Assembly: GCA_016776725.1 (NCBI GenBank)
Contig: JADHSV010000001.1
Coordinates: 1-64,000 of the forward strand
Reading direction: 5' to 3'
DNA from: Rhodospirillales bacterium
GTDB taxonomy: Bacteria; Pseudomonadota; Alphaproteobacteria; Rhodospirillales; Shumkoniaceae
DNA length: 64,000 nucleotides
A program made the translations under genes and the position numbers. Numbering within the stretch: the first letter of the stretch is position 1; each line of letters opens with the position of its first letter. Positions 27,914-36,293 of this stretch are shown here, one piece after another. The notes beneath the pieces were generated by a model. That model had not been told where the DNA came from. It did no database searches and saw nothing but the letters and a program-made list of their open reading frames with translations.

Positions 27914-28081
27914 CTATTCGCGGCTGAGACTGGCGATCTCGTCCTTAATTTTTAATTTTTGTTTCTTCAAACTGGCGATGAGCATGTCATCGGGATTGGG
28001 TCGGCTATTCTCTTTTTCAATTTCCGCGTCCAGCGCCTGATGTTTGGTCTTCAGCGCGTCAATCAGCTCACCCTGACTCAT
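27914..28081 (-). CDS. DUF465 (YdcH-like) small protein
   Basis: A 55-residue helical-hairpin protein, MSQGELIDALKTKHQALDAEIEKE then LIASLKKQKLKIKDEIASL, the DUF465 pattern. The start is the ATG at 28081 with AGGAG ten bases upstream; the frame extends further but without a better signal. A second DUF465 gene lies on the other side of pfkA. The function is unknown. Confidence 0.82.
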   Translation of the reverse strand: MSQGELIDALKTKHQALDAEIEKENSRPNPDDMLIASLKKQKLKIKDEIASLSRE

Positions 28082-28193
28082 TTTATACGGTCTCCTAAAG
28101 TCGTTCGCCAGATTGTCACCATAGTATTGCAACTACCGCCAAATAGCCAGCGATGACAATTTCAAATCGCCATTGCTGCCAATTTATTATTCG

Positions 28194-29285
28194 TCAGTCG
28201 CCCAGACAAATACCCAGGCCGCGGGCGGTACGCACCGTCGTCCCGTGAATATTGACATTGCGGTAACGTGTGATGACATCTTCGATCGGCACATCAACCA
28301 CTTCGCGGTGCTGCCAGACAACCAGACGGTCATACCGCTCCTGCGCCACCAGATCGACGGCATGAACGCCGTAGGCCGACGCGATCATTCGGTCCATGGC
28401 CACCGGAATTCCGCCTCGGGCGACATGGCCAAGAACCGTCACCCGTGTTTCGGCGTCTGTCAGTTTCTGAATTTGATCGCCGATCATGTGTCCGATTCCA
28501 CCGTAGCGCACCTCACCATCCACATGCGTTTCCCACAGGGCGTCGCCATTCACCGATTTAACGGCCTCGGCACAAACCACAAGGGCGTGGTTGCGTCCCA
28601 GTTTATGCAAATTGGCAATGTGATCCGCCACTTTGTTAATGTCGTATGGAATTTCCGGTATCAGACAAACGTTCGCGCCGCCGGCGATGGCGGAATTAAT
28701 GGCAATGTTCCCCGCATCGCGGCCCATCACCTCCAGCACCATAACCCGGTTGTGGCTGGCAGCCGTCGGCTGAAGCCGATCCAGGGCGTCCGTCGTGGCG
28801 GCAACCGCCGTCATGAAGCCAATGGACCATTCGGTAAAAGCGACGTCGTTGTCGATGGTCTTGGGTATGCCGACGAAGGGGATGCTGCCCTGCTGGCAAA
28901 GGCGGCTGAGAATGCGCATGCTGCCGTCGCCGCCAATTGCGATCAGGCCATCAAGGCCGAGTTCACGATACCCTTCGATAACCTCTTCTGAACGATCAAT
29001 GATGCTGCCGTCGGGCATGGGATAGGCAAACGGATCACCTTTATTGACCGTCCCCAGGATGGTTCCGCCCATGCGCAGAATGTTGCCTGTGAACACCCGC
29101 ATGTTCAGTTCTTCGGCCAGCGGCGGACGCTCCAGCAAGCCAGCCGTTCCTTCACGAATTCCAACGACTTCCCATCCGTATCCAAGGACGGCGCGGCAAA
29201 CAACGGCCCGGATGGCCGCATTCAGTCCAGCACAATCGCCGCCACTGGTTAACAGACCGATTCGCCTTTTTTTACCTTTTGCCAT
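28194..29285 (-). CDS. pfkA: 6-phosphofructokinase
   Basis: Phosphorylates fructose-6-phosphate. The 363 residues contain the nucleotide loop GLLTSGGDCAGLNAAIRAV, GGTILGTVNKGDP, AIGGDGSMRI, the catalytic GIPKTIDNDV and the substrate region EVMGRDAGNIA. Gly in GGDGS is the ATP-type residue, whereas Lys in GIPKTIDND is the residue of PPi-dependent or mixed clades. It therefore belongs to the G/K (group III-like) class, and the phosphoryl donor should be tested rather than assumed. The start is the ATG at 29285 behind GGAGG. Confidence 0.92.
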   Translation of the reverse strand: MAKGKKRRIGLLTSGGDCAGLNAAIRAVVCRAVLGYGWEVVGIREGTAGLLERPPLAEELNMRVFTGNILRMGGTILGTVNKGDPFAYPMPDGSIIDRSEEVIEGYRELGLDGLIAIGGDGSMRILSRLCQQGSIPFVGIPKTIDNDVAFTEWSIGFMTAVAATTDALDRLQPTAASHNRVMVLEVMGRDAGNIAINSAIAGGANVCLIPEIPYDINKVADHIANLHKLGRNHALVVCAEAVKSVNGDALWETHVDGEVRYGGIGHMIGDQIQKLTDAETRVTVLGHVARGGIPVAMDRMIASAYGVHAVDLVAQERYDRLVVWQHREVVDVPIEDVITRYRNVNIHGTTVRTARGLGICLGD

Positions 29286-29408
29286 CACCCACTTCCTCCG
29301 ATCGTTTGATTGGGCCAATCGTGGCACCGCAACTATTGTTCCTTCTGCAATACCGTTTCGCAAATAATTTTGCTATGATGTTGTTTACCGAAACGAGCCA
29401 TAAAGCCG

Positions 29409-29609
29409 ATGGAAGAAAAAGAAACCTTGAAAAGAAGACTTGAGGAACTCAGGACCGAGCATCGTGAACTTGACGATCAGATTGCGCGGATCATCGAAAA
29501 AATTCCGTTCGACCAACTTGAGGTCCAGCGCCTGAAAAGGCGAAAACTCGCCCTGAAAGACCAGATCACGAAGCTGGGCAGTCAGTTAACGCCGGATATT
29601 ATCGCCTGA
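29409..29609 (+). CDS. DUF465 (YdcH-like) small protein
   Basis: A 66-residue charged helical hairpin (LKRRLEELRTEHRELDDQIARI then LEVQRLKRRKLALKDQITKL), matching DUF465. It is divergent from pfkA. Its last 24 bases overlap the 3' end of the convergent GGDEF-like gene. The function is unknown. Confidence 0.85.
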   Translation: MEEKETLKRRLEELRTEHRELDDQIARIIEKIPFDQLEVQRLKRRKLALKDQITKLGSQLTPDIIA

Positions 29610-30371
29610 ACCACCGGGGTTTGAGTTTTTCCAGCGCCGCCGCAAATCATCATCTGCGGCAACAAGGAGCTGATCGGCGTCGGCCCGCGAATCAAAATCC
29701 ACGAGCCCCCAGACCAGGTCGAAACCGGTTGTGCCGTCACGGGAAATCAGCCGTGTGCGCATGGCGTCGCGCACCTCTTTCATTGTCTGCAGTCCGTCGT
29801 TTCGGTCGGTCAGGGTCAAAATGACAGCAAAATCCGAACCGCCGATGTGTGCCACGATATCGGTAGTGCGCAACGCGTCCGCCAGGGTCCGGGCGACCTG
29901 CTCCAAAGTTTTGTCGGCGATTTCGCGCCCGTGAACCAGACGAATATTCTCGACGCCAAGAAAATGAATGACCGCCACGCTGCTCGTCGTTTCCGTTTGG
30001 GCGCTTCTGATGATGATACGGGACAATTCGCGCGCAAACGCGCGGCGGTTCAACACCGGAAGCACACAATCCTTCTCGGACAGTTCCTTGAAATGCTCGG
30101 CCCGTTCGCTGTCGCGTTCGGCCGCATGGCGAACGCGGTCAAACTCGCTGATAATGATCGTCAGCGCCTCGCGCACATGCGGGGTTAACTCCTCGGTCGG
30201 AATTCCCATGATATTGGCGACGTCAAGAATCCGACGCGGCGAAGCGGGTTCGGCCAACCCATACGACCCTTGCTGTTCGGTTTGCGGCTCTTCTTCCGGC
30301 TCGCGCCGCCCTTTTTGGTGGCCGGTCGCCGGACTCGGATCAATCCCGGCCGACCTTGTCACATCAACCAT
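29586..30371 (-). CDS. Degenerate GGDEF-domain protein
   Basis: The 261 residues have a low-complexity N-terminus (1-45), a helical region (about 47-100) and a GGDEF-fold domain. The domain start DCVLPVLNRRAF matches the usual DxLTGLPNRR. The signature loop, however, is GGSDF (177-181) rather than GGDEF, and the substrate/metal segment reads IHFLGVENIRLVHGREIAD without the usual Asp-Phe-Lys and Asn-Asp residues. I infer no diguanylate cyclase activity; a binding or scaffold role is possible. The 3' end overlaps the convergent DUF465 gene by 24 bases. Confidence 0.78.
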   Translation of the reverse strand: MVDVTRSAGIDPSPATGHQKGRREPEEEPQTEQQGSYGLAEPASPRRILDVANIMGIPTEELTPHVREALTIIISEFDRVRHAAERDSERAEHFKELSEKDCVLPVLNRRAFARELSRIIIRSAQTETTSSVAVIHFLGVENIRLVHGREIADKTLEQVARTLADALRTTDIVAHIGGSDFAVILTLTDRNDGLQTMKEVRDAMRTRLISRDGTTGFDLVWGLVDFDSRADADQLLVAADDDLRRRWKNSNPGGSGDNIRR

Positions 30372-30506
30372 CGCTTCCCCATCACGGTGAGATGCGTGAA
30401 AAGGCTACCACCGCCCGCCAGCAAATCAAAGCCCGCGTCTTGCCAAGCGCTTTCGGCTGCCTATAATCCGGCCCTCGTTCTTACAAGCATTTGAAACGGA
30501 GACGCC

Positions 30507-30995
30507 ATGACTACCGAGGCCCCCTTGGTCGGCATCCTTATGGGAAGCCAGTCGGACTGGGATACCATGAAAAACGCCGTCGATACCCTCAACAAACTGG
30601 GTATCGCAAACGAGGCGAACGTTCTTTCCGCCCACCGCAACGCGGATCGCCTGACTGAATACGTCAAGGGCGCCAAGGGCCGCGGGCTGAAGGTGCTGAT
30701 CGCAGGCGCCGGAATGGCGGCTGCCCTACCCGGCGCCGTCGCCGCACTGACCCCCCTGCCCGTTCTCGGCATCCCCATGGAAACGCGGGTAATGGGCGGG
30801 ATCGACAGCCTTCTGTCGATGGTTCAGATGCCGCGTGGAATTCCGGTGGGAACGCTGGCCATCGGCAATTCAGGCGCCGTGAATGCGGCGTTGATGGCGG
30901 TGGCCATCCTTGCCCTTAGCGACGAAAAAATCGCCGCCGCCTTGGATAAATTCCGCGCCGAACAATCGGCAGCCGTTACGAAGTTGCCCGCCTAG
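30507..30995 (+). CDS. purE: PurE-family N5-carboxyaminoimidazole ribonucleotide mutase, atypical
   Basis: The 162 residues align with class I Pur[26 protein letters not shown] with the catalytic His43, [20 protein letters not shown] and [12 protein letters not shown]. Two changes are notable: SAHRTP is SAHRNA, and the conserved GAAHLPG is MAAALPG (Ala73 instead of His). PurE moves the carboxyl group of N5-CAIR in purine synthesis. No purK follows, unlike the common purE-purK order. It could be a working but divergent PurE or a paralogue with another role. The 3' end overlaps the convergent COQ9 gene by 20 bases. Confidence 0.82.
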   Translation: MTTEAPLVGILMGSQSDWDTMKNAVDTLNKLGIANEANVLSAHRNADRLTEYVKGAKGRGLKVLIAGAGMAAALPGAVAALTPLPVLGIPMETRVMGGIDSLLSMVQMPRGIPVGTLAIGNSGAVNAALMAVAILALSDEKIAAALDKFRAEQSAAVTKLPA

Positions 30996-31554
30996 CGCCA
31001 AAGGCACGGCTAATTCCGCGAATCCGCCGATTGAGGAAACCACGGGTATCCTTAAAATCGGCGGATTCGTCGCCAAGCCAGTACAGTACGGTCGCCACAT
31101 AAACGCCCGCCAATAGCGCGCGCTTCGTATAAAAGCTGAAATCGGCCGCGTCGTCTCCGGCGGCGTACCATATGGCGTTCACCGTTCGCAACGTACAGGC
31201 CGCCGCCGTACCCGCATTTTGCGGCAGGGCCATGAAGGACAGAGCGCGGCGCAGGGCCTCACGGTGCGGCGCCATTGCGCTCAGGCGCGCGCAAACGGCC
31301 GTATCAATCCGCGCCCGAACCTTCATTTTTGAAAGATCCATCCGGCCCAGCGCGTCGGCCATCAGCCGATCACCGTATTCAAAAAAATATTCAACGACGC
31401 TCAGCATTCCGGCCGGGAACGCACGTTTGCCGTCGATGGCGCTGAAACCGGCGTCGCGCGCACCATCAGCCAGGCTACGCTGTGTCCAGCCGTCAAACGT
31501 CACGTGGTCCAGCATAGCCAGAAGAATGGCCTCGCGTATGTCCGGGGCAACCAT
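30976..31554 (-). CDS. COQ9 family protein (ubiquinone biosynthesis)
   Basis: A 192-residue protein with a TetR-like fold and a lipid-binding C-terminal half. [24 protein letters not shown] at the N-terminus and [27 protein letters not shown] near the C-terminus are the COQ9 signatures; the latter includes the amphipathic membrane-contact region. COQ9 presents quinone intermediates to the hydroxylase COQ7. It is 16 bases downstream of def. COQ9 beside rpsU is a recurrent alphaproteobacterial neighbourhood. Confidence 0.9.
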   Translation of the reverse strand: MVAPDIREAILLAMLDHVTFDGWTQRSLADGARDAGFSAIDGKRAFPAGMLSVVEYFFEYGDRLMADALGRMDLSKMKVRARIDTAVCARLSAMAPHREALRRALSFMALPQNAGTAAACTLRTVNAIWYAAGDDAADFSFYTKRALLAGVYVATVLYWLGDESADFKDTRGFLNRRIRGISRAFGARRATS

Positions 31555-31570
31555 GGCGCTCTACGGCCTC

Positions 31571-32128
31571 CTAATTCGCCTCAGCCGCTTGGTCTTCGTC
31601 GGCGTCGTGCGCTTTCACGATTTCCTCGACGAACGCGAACTTCGACAGATCGTCCATGCGCATGGGATAGAGAACGCCGTCCAGGTGATCGCATTCGTGC
31701 TGCACAACGCGCGCATGAAAACCGGCAGCCTCGCGCTCAATGATTTCGCCGTTGGGCGTTACGCCGCAGTAACGGATACGATAGGGGCGCTCTACCGCGC
31801 CGGTCAGACCGGGAAGCGACAGGCAACCTTCCCAGGCTTCCTCATACTCGTCACCGATCACCTCGATTTCCGGATTGATCAGAACAGTCAGCGGGACAGC
31901 CGTATCATCGGCATCCTCGCCGGTCCGCTCCGCAGAAACGAAAAAGACCACGATGCGCAGTGGAACGTGAACCTGCGGCGCCGCCAGACCAGTGCCGGGG
32001 GCGTCCATCATGGTCTCCACCATGTCCGCCGCCAGTCGTCGAACTTCGGGCGCCGTCGGGTCAGCGACCGGCTCGGCGTTCATTTGAAGGACCGGATGGC
32101 CCATCTTTGCTATCTTGAGAATGGACAT
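31571..32128 (-). CDS. def: Peptide deformylase
   Basis: Removes the formyl group from nascent proteins. The three motifs are GTGLAAPQ, EGCLSLPG and QHECDHLDG, with the Cys and two His that bind the metal. The start is the ATG at 32128 (MSILKIAKMGHPVL); the longer frame adds an unlikely hydrophobic leader. The 185 residues fit the family. No fmt gene is adjacent; COQ9 lies downstream instead. Confidence 0.94.
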   Translation of the reverse strand: MSILKIAKMGHPVLQMNAEPVADPTAPEVRRLAADMVETMMDAPGTGLAAPQVHVPLRIVVFFVSAERTGEDADDTAVPLTVLINPEIEVIGDEYEEAWEGCLSLPGLTGAVERPYRIRYCGVTPNGEIIEREAAGFHARVVQHECDHLDGVLYPMRMDDLSKFAFVEEIVKAHDADEDQAAEAN

Positions 32129-32323
32129 GGATTGAATATGTATGCAAGCCGCGCCAAGGCCAATGCCAAATATCGCCGCAAATGGGATAAGCGACGGAAA
32201 ACAGGCTATTTTCGTGCCCATAACCCTTCACATCCATGCCGGGGTATGATATAGCCCTGCCCTCCAACGGCATCACGATTATCTTTTTATTTGCCCTGGC
32301 TAGTAAGGAGCAGCGAAAACACC

Positions 32324-32527
32324 GTGCAAGTTTCTGTCCGCGACAACAACGTCGATCAAGCCCTGAAGGCGCTCAAGAAAAAGATGCAGCGCGAGGGTAT
32401 CTTCCGTGAAATGAAGCTCCGCCGTTCCTACGAAAAGCCGTCGGAACGCCGCGCGCGCGAAAAGGCCGAAGCCGTACGCCGCGCCCGTAAGCTGGAGCGC
32501 AAGCGGATTGAACGCGAGGGCTTCTAG
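32324..32527 (+). CDS. rpsU: 30S ribosomal protein bS21
   Basis: Basic 67-residue protein, [20 protein letters not shown] through [20 protein letters not shown]-like helices, the bS21 pattern. The best start is GTG (32324), because homologues begin at QVxVRDNNV; AAGGAG lies 13 bases before it. A hairpin GGGCGGGA/TCCCGCCC (32536-32555) directly follows and probably helps termination. Confidence 0.94.
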   Translation: MQVSVRDNNVDQALKALKKKMQREGIFREMKLRRSYEKPSERRAREKAEAVRRARKLERKRIEREGF

Positions 32528-32638
32528 GCCCCGCAGGGCGGGATACGTCCCGCCCCGACTTTCCTGATCTGAAACGCAATCGCCACGGCGTCCCGAAAGG
32601 GGTAGCCGGGTTTTTGTGTGTCCGCAATTCTTACAGCA

Positions 32639-32703
32639 CCCTATTTGGTGACAGTATACTAAATTATTTTTAAAATAATTTAGTATACTGTCACCAAATA
32701 GGG
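32639..32703. repeat. Perfect 65-nt AT-rich palindrome
   Basis: Arms of 32 bases (32639-32670 and 32672-32703) are exactly complementary around one central base. The arm starts CCCTATTTGGTGACAGTATA and ends in an A/T-only stretch. It stands out in GC-rich DNA between the convergent rpsU and pntB genes. The TTTGGTGACAGTATACT core resembles repeats I have seen near IS200/REP-type transposases, but none is encoded here. Confidence 0.9.
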
Positions 32704-32740
32704 CAAAAAAAGCGGCGGAGCCCGGAGGCCCCGCCGCTTT
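32704..32740 (-). terminator. Rho-independent terminator of the pnt operon
   Basis: On the minus strand, GCGGCGGGGC pairs with GCTCCGCCGC and is followed by seven U. It directly abuts the palindrome. Confidence 0.8.
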
Positions 32741-32762
32741 GTCGGTTGCGCGACGTTCGGTG

Positions 32763-34157
32763 TTATCCGAGCGCCTGGACGATTTCTTCGGTCATCTTTT
32801 TGGCGTCGCTGAACAGCATCATGGTCTTGTCGCGGTAGAACAGCTCGTTATCGAGCCCCGCATAACCGGATGCCAGCGAGCGTTTGATGAACAGCGTCGT
32901 GGCCGCCTTCTCGACATTGAGGATAGGCATCCCGTAAATGTCGCATGTCGGGTCGGTCAACGCCGCCGGGTTGGTGACGTCGTTGGCGCCGATGACAAAG
33001 GCCACATCTGCGGTCGCGAACTCGTGGTTAATCTCTTCGAGCTCGAACACCACGTCATAAGGCACGTTGGCTTCGGCCAGCAGCACGTTCATGTGCCCCG
33101 GCATGCGGCCCGCCACCGGATGGATGGCATAGACCACTTCGACGCCTTCGGCTTTCAGCTTCTCGCCCATTTCACGAAGGGCATGTTGGGCCTGAGCCAC
33201 GGCCATGCCGTAACCCGGAACCACGATGACCTTGTTGGCATTGCTCATGATGAACGCCGCGTCATCAGCGCTGCCGGACTTGACGGAGCGCTGTACGCCG
33301 TCCTTGCCCGCAGTCGGACCGGCCACTTCGCCGCCGAAACCACCCAGCAGAACGTTGAAGATCGACCGGTTCATCCCCTTGCACATGATGTAGCTGAGGA
33401 TGGCGCCCGATGATCCGACCAACGCGCCGGTGATGATCAACGCCGAATTACCCAGCGTGAACCCGATGCCGCAAGCCGCCCAACCGGAATAGGAGTTGAG
33501 CATGGAAACGACCACCGGCATATCGGCGCCACCGATCGGAATGATGATCAGGAAGCCGATAATGAAGGCCAGCAGGGTCAACGACCAGAACGCGGTCGGT
33601 GAATTGGTCACCACCAGCCACACGATCATGGCGACGATGGTAAGGCCGACAAGGGCGTTAAGCGGATGCTGCCCTTTGAACACGATGGGCGATCCCGACA
33701 GCACCCCTTGCAGCTTGCCGAAAGCGATCAGCGAGCCCGAGAAGGTGATGGCGCCAATGGCTGAACCCAGCGACATCTCGATAAGACTGGCAGCACCGAT
33801 GTTGCCCACTTGTCCAATGCCATAGGCTTCGGGCGAGGAGAAGGCTGCACCGGCAACCACAACGGCGGCCAGACCGACCAGGCTGTGGAACGCGGCAACC
33901 AGCTGCGGCAAGGCCGTCATCTGAATTTTCAACGCGACGACGGTACCAATGGTTCCGCCGATAAGCACCGCAATAAGAATGGTGCCGTAGCTAAGGACGC
34001 CCGGATCGAGCAAAGTCGTCGAAACCGCGATGACCATGCCGATGACGCCGAAAAGATTACCCTTGCGCGCCGTTTCCGGCGAAGCAAGGCCCCTGAGTGC
34101 CATGATGAACAGGACTGCGGCAATCAGGTAGGCGAAGCCTACAATTGTTTCGCTCAT
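32763..34157 (-). CDS. pntB: NAD(P) transhydrogenase beta subunit PntB
   Basis: Membrane subunit with the NADP-binding domain III of proton-translocating transhydrogenase. Eight to nine membrane segments occupy the first 270 residues. The C-terminal NADP domain has VIVVPGYGMAVAQAQHALRE, HPVAGRMPGHMNVLLAEA, FVIGANDVTNPAA and KRSLASGYAGLDNELF. The 464 residues are normal. It is the last gene of a three-gene pntAa-pntAb-pntB operon, the split form usual in alphaproteobacteria. Confidence 0.97.
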   Translation of the reverse strand: MSETIVGFAYLIAAVLFIMALRGLASPETARKGNLFGVIGMVIAVSTTLLDPGVLSYGTILIAVLIGGTIGTVVALKIQMTALPQLVAAFHSLVGLAAVVVAGAAFSSPEAYGIGQVGNIGAASLIEMSLGSAIGAITFSGSLIAFGKLQGVLSGSPIVFKGQHPLNALVGLTIVAMIVWLVVTNSPTAFWSLTLLAFIIGFLIIIPIGGADMPVVVSMLNSYSGWAACGIGFTLGNSALIITGALVGSSGAILSYIMCKGMNRSIFNVLLGGFGGEVAGPTAGKDGVQRSVKSGSADDAAFIMSNANKVIVVPGYGMAVAQAQHALREMGEKLKAEGVEVVYAIHPVAGRMPGHMNVLLAEANVPYDVVFELEEINHEFATADVAFVIGANDVTNPAALTDPTCDIYGMPILNVEKAATTLFIKRSLASGYAGLDNELFYRDKTMMLFSDAKKMTEEIVQALG

Positions 34158-34169
34158 TATACCGCCCTC

Positions 34170-34592
34170 CTACTTCTTCACTTTTTTCTTGAACATGACC
34201 AACATCCGCTGGGAGACGATAAAGCCCCCGAAGATGTTGACAGAGGCCAGAACCACGGCAATGAAGCCCATGGTTTTGGAAAAGCCGAAGCCCGCAGGAC
34301 CGGCGGCAATCAGACCGCCGACGATAATCACCGAGGAAATGGCGTTGGTCACGCTCATCAACGGTGAATGCAGGGCTGGCGTTACGCTCCACACCACGTA
34401 AAAGCCGATGAAGCAGGCCAGAACGAATACGGTGAACAGGAACAAAAACTCGTTGCCGTTCCCGGCCGCAGCTTCTGCCTGAGGAACAACGATTTGCGTG
34501 GCCTCGCTTGCCAGTTGCGCAGCCTTGGCGGCCAAGTCGGCCGCCTGATTAGCGAACTGAGAGGCGCTATCCGCGAATTTTGCCGGATCCAT
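34170..34592 (-). CDS. pntAb: NAD(P) transhydrogenase subunit alpha part 2 (PntAb)
   Basis: A 140-residue membrane protein that corresponds to the C-terminal membrane part of a one-piece PntA. It has an Ala-rich N-terminal helix followed by four hydrophobic segments, including [20 protein letters not shown] and [20 protein letters not shown]. The [18 protein letters not shown] segment is typical. It starts two bases after pntAa and lies 12 bases before pntB. Confidence 0.95.
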   Translation of the reverse strand: MDPAKFADSASQFANQAADLAAKAAQLASEATQIVVPQAEAAAGNGNEFLFLFTVFVLACFIGFYVVWSVTPALHSPLMSVTNAISSVIIVGGLIAAGPAGFGFSKTMGFIAVVLASVNIFGGFIVSQRMLVMFKKKVKK

Positions 34593-34594
34593 GG

Positions 34595-35752
34595 TTATTT
34601 CTCCTCCCCTGTCAGTTGGGGATTCACCACTTTACCATCACGCGTGACCAGGGTTCCGGTGACCGTTTCGTCTTCCCAATCAAACTTGACGGTCTTGGCA
34701 TCCTTGTCGACGTGCGGGCTGATGAAGTTAAGAATGTTCTTAGCGAAAAGCATACTGGCGTCGGTCGCCAAGCGGCCCGGAACGTTTTCGTGGCCGACGA
34801 TTTTGACATCGTGCTTGAGCACAACCTTGCCCAGCTTGGAAAGCGGGCAGTTGCCACCGGCCTCGACCGCCAGATCGACAATCACCGACCCGGCCTTCAT
34901 TTCCTTGACCATGTCCTCGGTGACCAGAACCGGAGCGGCCCTGCCGGGGATCAATGCCGTGGTGATGACGATGTCCTGCTTCTTGATGTGCTCGGACACC
35001 ACCTGCTTTTGCTTTTCGAAATACTCGGGCGGCATCTGCTTGGCGTAACCGCCAGCGGTCTCGGCATCCTTTTCCATCTCTTCATCGACGGTCAGGAACT
35101 TGCCGCCAAGGCTTTCCACCTGTTCGCGGGTGGCCGGACGAACGTCGGTCGCGGTCACAACGGCGCCCAGACGCTTGGCCGTGGCGATGGCCTGCAATCC
35201 GGCAACGCCGACGCCCATGATGAACACCTTGGCCGGCGCAACGGTGCCGGCGGCGGTCATCATCATCGGGAAGGCGCTGGGATATTCGGCCGCGCCATCA
35301 AGCACCGCCTTATATCCGGCCAGATTGCTCTGGCTCGACAGGATGTCCATGGACTGCGCCCGCGAGATACGCGGCATCAGTTCCATGGCAAATGAGGTAA
35401 TGCCAGCTTTGGCATATGCCTTAACATCGTCGGGATTGTACAACGCACCGAGGCTGGCAATAAGAACCGCGCCCTTTTTCATCAAGGACAGCTCGTTCTT
35501 GGCCCCATCTCCTTCGATGATCGGACGCTGAATCTTAAAGACGATGTCGGCGGATTTCAGTGCGCTTGCCGCATCCTTGGCAATCGTCGCACCGGCTTCT
35601 TTAAATGCGGAATCAGTGAATGCTGCGTCGGCCCCGGCACCTTTTTCGACAATCACGTCGAAGCCGAACCCAACCAGCTTTTTCACCACGTCCGGCGAGG
35701 CGGCGACCCGCGTTTCACCGGGACGCCTCTCCTTTGGTATGGCAATCTTCAT
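34595..35752 (-). CDS. pntAa: NAD(P) transhydrogenase subunit alpha part 1 (PntAa)
   Basis: Soluble NAD-binding domain I of transhydrogenase, related to alanine dehydrogenase. The motifs [40 protein letters not shown], the Rossmann segment [22 protein letters not shown] and [18 protein letters not shown] are present over 385 residues. The assembled enzyme uses the proton gradient to make NADPH from NADH. An inverted repeat lies about 100-130 bases upstream. Confidence 0.97.
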   Translation of the reverse strand: MKIAIPKERRPGETRVAASPDVVKKLVGFGFDVIVEKGAGADAAFTDSAFKEAGATIAKDAASALKSADIVFKIQRPIIEGDGAKNELSLMKKGAVLIASLGALYNPDDVKAYAKAGITSFAMELMPRISRAQSMDILSSQSNLAGYKAVLDGAAEYPSAFPMMMTAAGTVAPAKVFIMGVGVAGLQAIATAKRLGAVVTATDVRPATREQVESLGGKFLTVDEEMEKDAETAGGYAKQMPPEYFEKQKQVVSEHIKKQDIVITTALIPGRAAPVLVTEDMVKEMKAGSVIVDLAVEAGGNCPLSKLGKVVLKHDVKIVGHENVPGRLATDASMLFAKNILNFISPHVDKDAKTVKFDWEDETVTGTLVTRDGKVVNPQLTGEEK

Positions 35753-35852
35753 ATCGGAATTACCCTTTGGTTCCCCGAGGTTTTAAATGCGCCCGGGTTA
35801 TGCCTCTAATGCGACAATTTCGCAAGTGCCGAGTCGCTACCGTGCATGATGC

Positions 35853-35885
35853 ATTCGTCAATTAGAACCAATTTGATTGACGAAT
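35853..35885. promoter_or_regulatory. Inverted repeat upstream of the pnt operon
   Basis: ATTCGTCAAT (35853-35862) and ATTGACGAAT (35876-35885) are perfect 10-bp arms with a 13-base spacer. The site lies in the 182-base gap between ybjQ and pntAa, about 100 bases before the pntAa start. It could be an operator for the pnt promoter or a weak terminator of the ybjQ group. Confidence 0.5.
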
Positions 35886-35934
35886 CTCTTATATTTCCAC
35901 ATGAACTTTATGGTTTCCACGATGCGAAAAAAAA

Positions 35935-36258
35935 TTATCCGAGCTTTACTGCCGTCCCGTTGGCGATCGCCATAAGAAGAGTCCGCTTATCCCCGCCAAT
36001 GACCTCATAGTCCAGGTCAATGCCGATGACCGCGTCCGCGCCCAGTTCTTCGGCTTCTTCCACCATCTGGTCGAGGGCGTGATCCTTGGCCTTCTTGACT
36101 TCCTTTTCATAGGAACCCGACCGGCCGCCGACGAAATCCCGGATACCGGCAAACATATCGCGGAACACATTCGTCCCCATGATCGCTTCGCCGGTGACAA
36201 TTCCCACATATTCAACAACCCGCTTGCCTTCAACGCCATCGGTCGTCGTTACGATCAT
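35935..36258 (-). CDS. YbjQ/UPF0145 family protein
   Basis: A 107-residue protein with MIVTTTDGVEGKRVVEYVGIV, GEAIMGTNVFRD and GADAVIGIDLDYEVIG, the YbjQ family pattern (formerly called a heavy-metal-binding domain). It probably forms a pentameric ring; the function is not established. The start is the ATG at 36258, with GGAGG eight bases upstream. It lies 35 bases after the ABC1 kinase gene in the same direction. Confidence 0.88.
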   Translation of the reverse strand: MIVTTTDGVEGKRVVEYVGIVTGEAIMGTNVFRDMFAGIRDFVGGRSGSYEKEVKKAKDHALDQMVEEAEELGADAVIGIDLDYEVIGGDKRTLLMAIANGTAVKLG

Positions 36259-36293
36259 TTTCGTTTCCTCCATCTGCCTGGTTCATGAAACAT

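Noticed and set aside
28194-29609. Toxin-antitoxin pair formed by the small genes next to pfkA
   Set aside because: Both small genes match the DUF465 helical hairpin and are far apart on opposite strands; no toxin fold is visible.
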